DNA of 7,683 nucleotides from positions 21,955 to 29,637 of the forward strand of contig DBRA01000038.1 in assembly GCA_002305445.1 (NCBI GenBank), in the 5' to 3' direction. Below are positions 6,019-7,683 of this stretch, one piece after another. Source of the DNA: Clostridiales bacterium UBA1380 (lineage in GTDB: Bacteria > Bacillota > Clostridia > Oscillospirales > CAG-272). Made by a program: the position numbers and the translations under genes. How positions within the stretch are numbered: position 1 is the first letter of the stretch; every line of letters starts with the position of its first letter. The notes beneath the pieces are model-generated. The model searched no databases and was not told the origin of the DNA. It saw only the letters and a list, made by a program, of their open reading frames with translations.

Positions 6019-6486
6019 TTATTGCGCGCTTCTGCGCGGACGGTTTAAGTCCGCCGTGTCGAGAATGATCGTAACAGGTCCGTCCGCTGTCAAATCGATG
6101 CGCATATCGGCGCCGAAAACGCCGCGCTGGACCGGCATATTTTCCTCAAGCGCCGAACAGAACATATCGTATAGCCGTTCCGCCTCGTCCGGCGGCGCCG
6201 CTCCGAAAAAGTCGGGACGGTTTCCGCGCCGGCAGTCGGCAAGAAGCGTAAAATTCGATACGACAAGCGCACCTCCGCCGACGTCGGGCGCGCTCAGGTT
6301 CATCTTTCCCTCGCCGTCCGAAAATATCCGCAGCTTTGAAACCTTCTGGGCGAGCATCCGCGCTTCGGCTTCGCCGTCGCCCGTGCTGACGCCCAGCAGT
6401 ATCATCATACCGCGGCCGCATCTGCCCGTCTCGACGCCGTCCGCCGTGACCGATGCGGACAGAACGCGTTGTATTACAGCTACCAT
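6019..6486 (-). CDS. dtd: D-aminoacyl-tRNA deacylase
   Basis: This small cytosolic dimeric enzyme removes D-amino acids (and mischarged glycine) from tRNA, protecting translation. At 155 residues it is slightly longer than the usual 145-150. The N-terminus MVAVIQRVLSASVT (1-14), LRIFSDGEGKMNLS (52-65), the RRGNRPDF stretch (86-93) and FGADM (124-128) follow the family closely, and MxAVIQRV fixes the ATG at 6486. The Gly-cisPro active-site pair is Gly136-Pro137. Two signature positions differ from the E. coli form: SQFTL is SNFTL (77-81), and NDGPVT is ADGPVT (134-139). Thr80 and the Gly-Pro pair are kept, so activity is likely. The nearest Shine-Dalgarno-like AAGGA lies about 15 nt from the ATG, unusually far. 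The relA-dtd order is conserved in many Firmicutes; a TATAAT in the 117-bp gap suggests dtd can also have its own transcript. Confidence 0.93.
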   Translation of the reverse strand: MVAVIQRVLSASVTADGVETGRCGRGMMILLGVSTGDGEAEARMLAQKVSKLRIFSDGEGKMNLSAPDVGGGALVVSNFTLLADCRRGNRPDFFGAAPPDEAERLYDMFCSALEENMPVQRGVFGADMRIDLTADGPVTIILDTADLNRPRRSAQ

Positions 6487-6515
6487 AATGCTATTTCAAC
6501 ATCCTTGTTATGCAA
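6480..6515 (-). other. Possible 11-codon TTG-initiated leader frame overlapping the dtd start
   Basis: In the dtd copy of the spacer motif the ATG position is TTG (6513-6515). From it an 11-codon frame runs to a TAG at 6480-6482, overlapping the first bases of dtd in another frame. TTG can initiate in Firmicutes, but there is no ribosome-binding site, and the evidence is only the parallel with the hemZ and phosphorylase leaders. Confidence 0.1.
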
Positions 6516-6520
6516 TTGTA
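6509..6520 (-). repeat. Single copy of the TRCAAATGMMTA spacer motif before dtd
   Basis: The minus strand reads TACAATTGCATA, one mismatch from the consensus (CAATTG in place of CAAATG). As before the phosphorylase gene, it begins on the last base of a TATAAT hexamer and is followed by A-rich sequence. Confidence 0.55.
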
Positions 6521-6549
6521 TTATATGATGGCCAATTGTGCGGCAATTG
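6513..6549. repeat. Three phased CAATTG palindromes upstream of dtd
   Basis: CAATTG occurs at 6513-6518, 6533-6538 and 6544-6549. Starts are 20 and 11 bp apart, close to two turns and one turn of the helix. The last is the core of a 10-bp perfect palindrome, GGCAATTGCC (6542-6551). The sites bracket the -10 hexamer, as operators often do, but no regulator is known. Confidence 0.45.
6520..6525 (-). promoter_or_regulatory. -10-like TATAAT for dtd
   Basis: A perfect TATAAT reads on the minus strand 33 bases before the dtd ATG. The possible -35 elements are weak: TTGCCG at 15-bp spacing (6541-6546) or ATTGCC at 16 bp. The promoter would let dtd, and perhaps hemZ, be expressed independently of relA. 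Confidence 0.45.
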
Positions 6550-6558
6550 CCTTTTATC

Positions 6559-6590
6559 TCATGATATTAGTTATCTGACTAATATCATGA
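6559..6590. repeat. Perfect 13-bp inverted repeat between relA and dtd
   Basis: TCATGATATTAGT (6559-6571) and ACTAATATCATGA (6578-6590) are exact reverse complements around a 6-base loop. The structure starts 13 bases after the relA stop codon. Only three of the 13 pairs are G-C, and on the minus strand it is followed by GAGATAAAAGG, not a T-run, so it is a poor intrinsic terminator. It could be an operator for a dimeric regulator, an mRNA 3'-end stabiliser or a processed terminator. The inverted repeat is certain; its role is not. Confidence 0.8.
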
Positions 6591-6603
6591 TAGGTACCGG
6601 TTT

Positions 6604-7683
6604 TCATATGCCGCGCGAGACCTTGATTACGTGATTCAGGCTGCGAAGGCGCGACACGATCGAGTCGAGGTGAGACGTATCTTTGCATGCTACCGTCAAG
6701 GCTATTATAATATCACGATCGGTGCGCCTGCGCGTGTTGATCTCGAGTATTGAAACCTTCATGTCGGCGAGCAGAGACGTTATCTGAACGATCAGCGACA
6801 CGGTGTTTTCGGCGATAATGATAATTCCTGCTTCGTAGAGCGGCTTTGACTGAGCGCCGGGCTCGAGATCCCATTCGGCGTTTACGAAGCGGTCGAGATT
6901 CGTCTCGCTCTTCATCGCCTTGATGACATTCGGACAGTCGCGCTTGTGTATCGATATGCCGTAGCCCTTCGTGATGAAGCCTATGACGCTGTCGCCCGGA
7001 AGCGGGTTGCAGCACTTCGCGTATTTGACGGCGCAGCCGGGTTCGCCGTCCACGATGATGCCGCCGGTGTTCCTGTACCTGACCGGCGTAACCTTGACCT
7101 GCTCCGCCGTTATTATCTCGAGAGCCGCGGCGTCGAGCTTGACGACGCGGTCGTATTCGTCGCGCAGCTTGCTCGCGATCTTGCCTGTCGCGATGCCGCC
7201 GTATCCGATCGTATTGTAAAGGTCGTCGGCTTCCTTCATTCCGAGGCGGTGCGCGACGTTTGTTACGATCTCGTTCTTCTGTTGTTCGGTGCATGAACGC
7301 GGGAAGCGCGAGAATTCGCGGTCGACCTCGTCGCGGCCGACCTCGATGTTTTCGGAGCGTTTCTCACGTTTGAACCACTGTCTGATCTTGTTGCGGGCCT
7401 CGCCTGTTTTAACAAGTTTGAGCCAGTCGCGGCTCGGTCCCTTTGAGCCGGTGCTGGTCAGTATTTCGACGATCTCGCCGTTCTTCGGGACGCTGTCGAT
7501 CGGCGCGATAAGCCCATTTATCTTAGCGCCGATCATCTTGTTGCCGACCTCGGAGTGTATCGCGTATGCGAAGTCGATGATCGTAGCGCCCTGCGGCAGG
7601 ACGACGACGTCGCCCTTCGGCGTGAACACGAACGTCTCGTCCTGGAAGATGTCAATTTTAAAGGCGTGCAGGAAGTCGTCCGG
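6604..7683 (-). CDS. relA: RelA/SpoT-type (p)ppGpp synthetase/hydrolase, C-terminal part (5' end outside window)
   Basis: The gene enters from the right edge; 359 residues to the TGA at 6604 are visible, about half of a 720-740-residue protein. The synthetase and hydrolase domains that make and degrade (p)ppGpp lie outside the window. What is seen is the regulatory half: a stretch ending in VFTPKGDVVVLP leading into the TGS domain (visible residues about 18-80, with DFAYAIHSEVGN and the NGEIVEILTS stretch), then GPSRDWL and ARNKIRQWFKRE, a helical region, the zinc-finger/CC domain with CAVKYAKCC and HKRDC (cysteines at visible residues 217, 224, 225, 250 and His246), and the ACT domain (about 285-359). 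This half senses uncharged tRNA on the ribosome and regulates the catalytic half. The first in-frame GTG (7627-7629) is internal, because family sequence continues upstream of it. The downstream gene dtd is its usual neighbour in Firmicutes. Confidence 0.95.
   Translation of the reverse strand, partial: PDDFLHAFKIDIFQDETFVFTPKGDVVVLPQGATIIDFAYAIHSEVGNKMIGAKINGLIAPIDSVPKNGEIVEILTSTGSKGPSRDWLKLVKTGEARNKIRQWFKREKRSENIEVGRDEVDREFSRFPRSCTEQQKNEIVTNVAHRLGMKEADDLYNTIGYGGIATGKIASKLRDEYDRVVKLDAAALEIITAEQVKVTPVRYRNTGGIIVDGEPGCAVKYAKCCNPLPGDSVIGFITKGYGISIHKRDCPNVIKAMKSETNLDRFVNAEWDLEPGAQSKPLYEAGIIIIAENTVSLIVQITSLLADMKVSILEINTRRRTDRDIIIALTVACKDTSHLDSIVSRLRSLNHVIKVSRGI

Noticed and set aside
7627..7629. 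GTG as a start codon for a short RelA-like protein.
   Set aside because: In-frame family sequence continues upstream to the window edge, so the codon is internal valine.

Overview
All seven genes in this window lie on the minus strand, so transcription runs from the right edge towards the left. The coding sequence is GC-rich with many ATA isoleucine codons, and the spacers are AT-rich. Gene content (SpoVB-type flippase, HemZ-type radical SAM protein, relA-dtd linkage) points to an anaerobic, possibly spore-forming member of the Clostridia; this is inferred from protein resemblance and gene order, because no database search was possible.

Layout in transcription order: (1) 7683-6604, C-terminal part of a RelA/SpoT-type (p)ppGpp enzyme, cut by the right edge; (2) 6486-6019, D-aminoacyl-tRNA deacylase (dtd); (3) 5927-4407, HemZ-type radical SAM protein; (4) 4298-3381, stand-alone P-loop kinase of the uridine kinase/phosphoribulokinase superfamily; (5) 3291-2443, trimeric-class purine nucleoside phosphorylase; (6) 2418-1099, adenosine-type amidohydrolase (5'-methylthioadenosine/S-adenosylhomocysteine deaminase); (7) 1112-1, SpoVB/MOP-family polysaccharide flippase, cut by the left edge. 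The relA-dtd-hemZ order is a familiar Clostridia neighbourhood. Genes 4-6 form a nucleoside-salvage group: the deaminase turns adenine nucleosides (adenosine, MTA, SAH) into inosine-type nucleosides, the phosphorylase splits 6-oxopurine nucleosides into base and ribose-1-phosphate, and the kinase may act on a nucleoside or related alcohol. Genes 5, 6 and 7 are tightly packed (24-nt gap, then a 14-nt overlap) and look like one transcript.

The four wider spacers (89 to 117 bp) carry the least ordinary signal. A short motif, minus-strand consensus TRCAAATGMMTA followed by A-rich sequence, occurs seven times, always in gene orientation: three copies before the phosphorylase, three before hemZ and one before dtd. 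In each spacer the copy nearest the gene lies directly after a -10-like hexamer. The copies contain an ATG (TTG at dtd) that opens a short frame ending at or next to the real start codon. The relA-dtd spacer also has a perfect 13-bp inverted repeat and three phased CAATTG sites. These look regulatory, but their function is unknown. No RNA gene, CRISPR array, mobile element or phage feature was seen.
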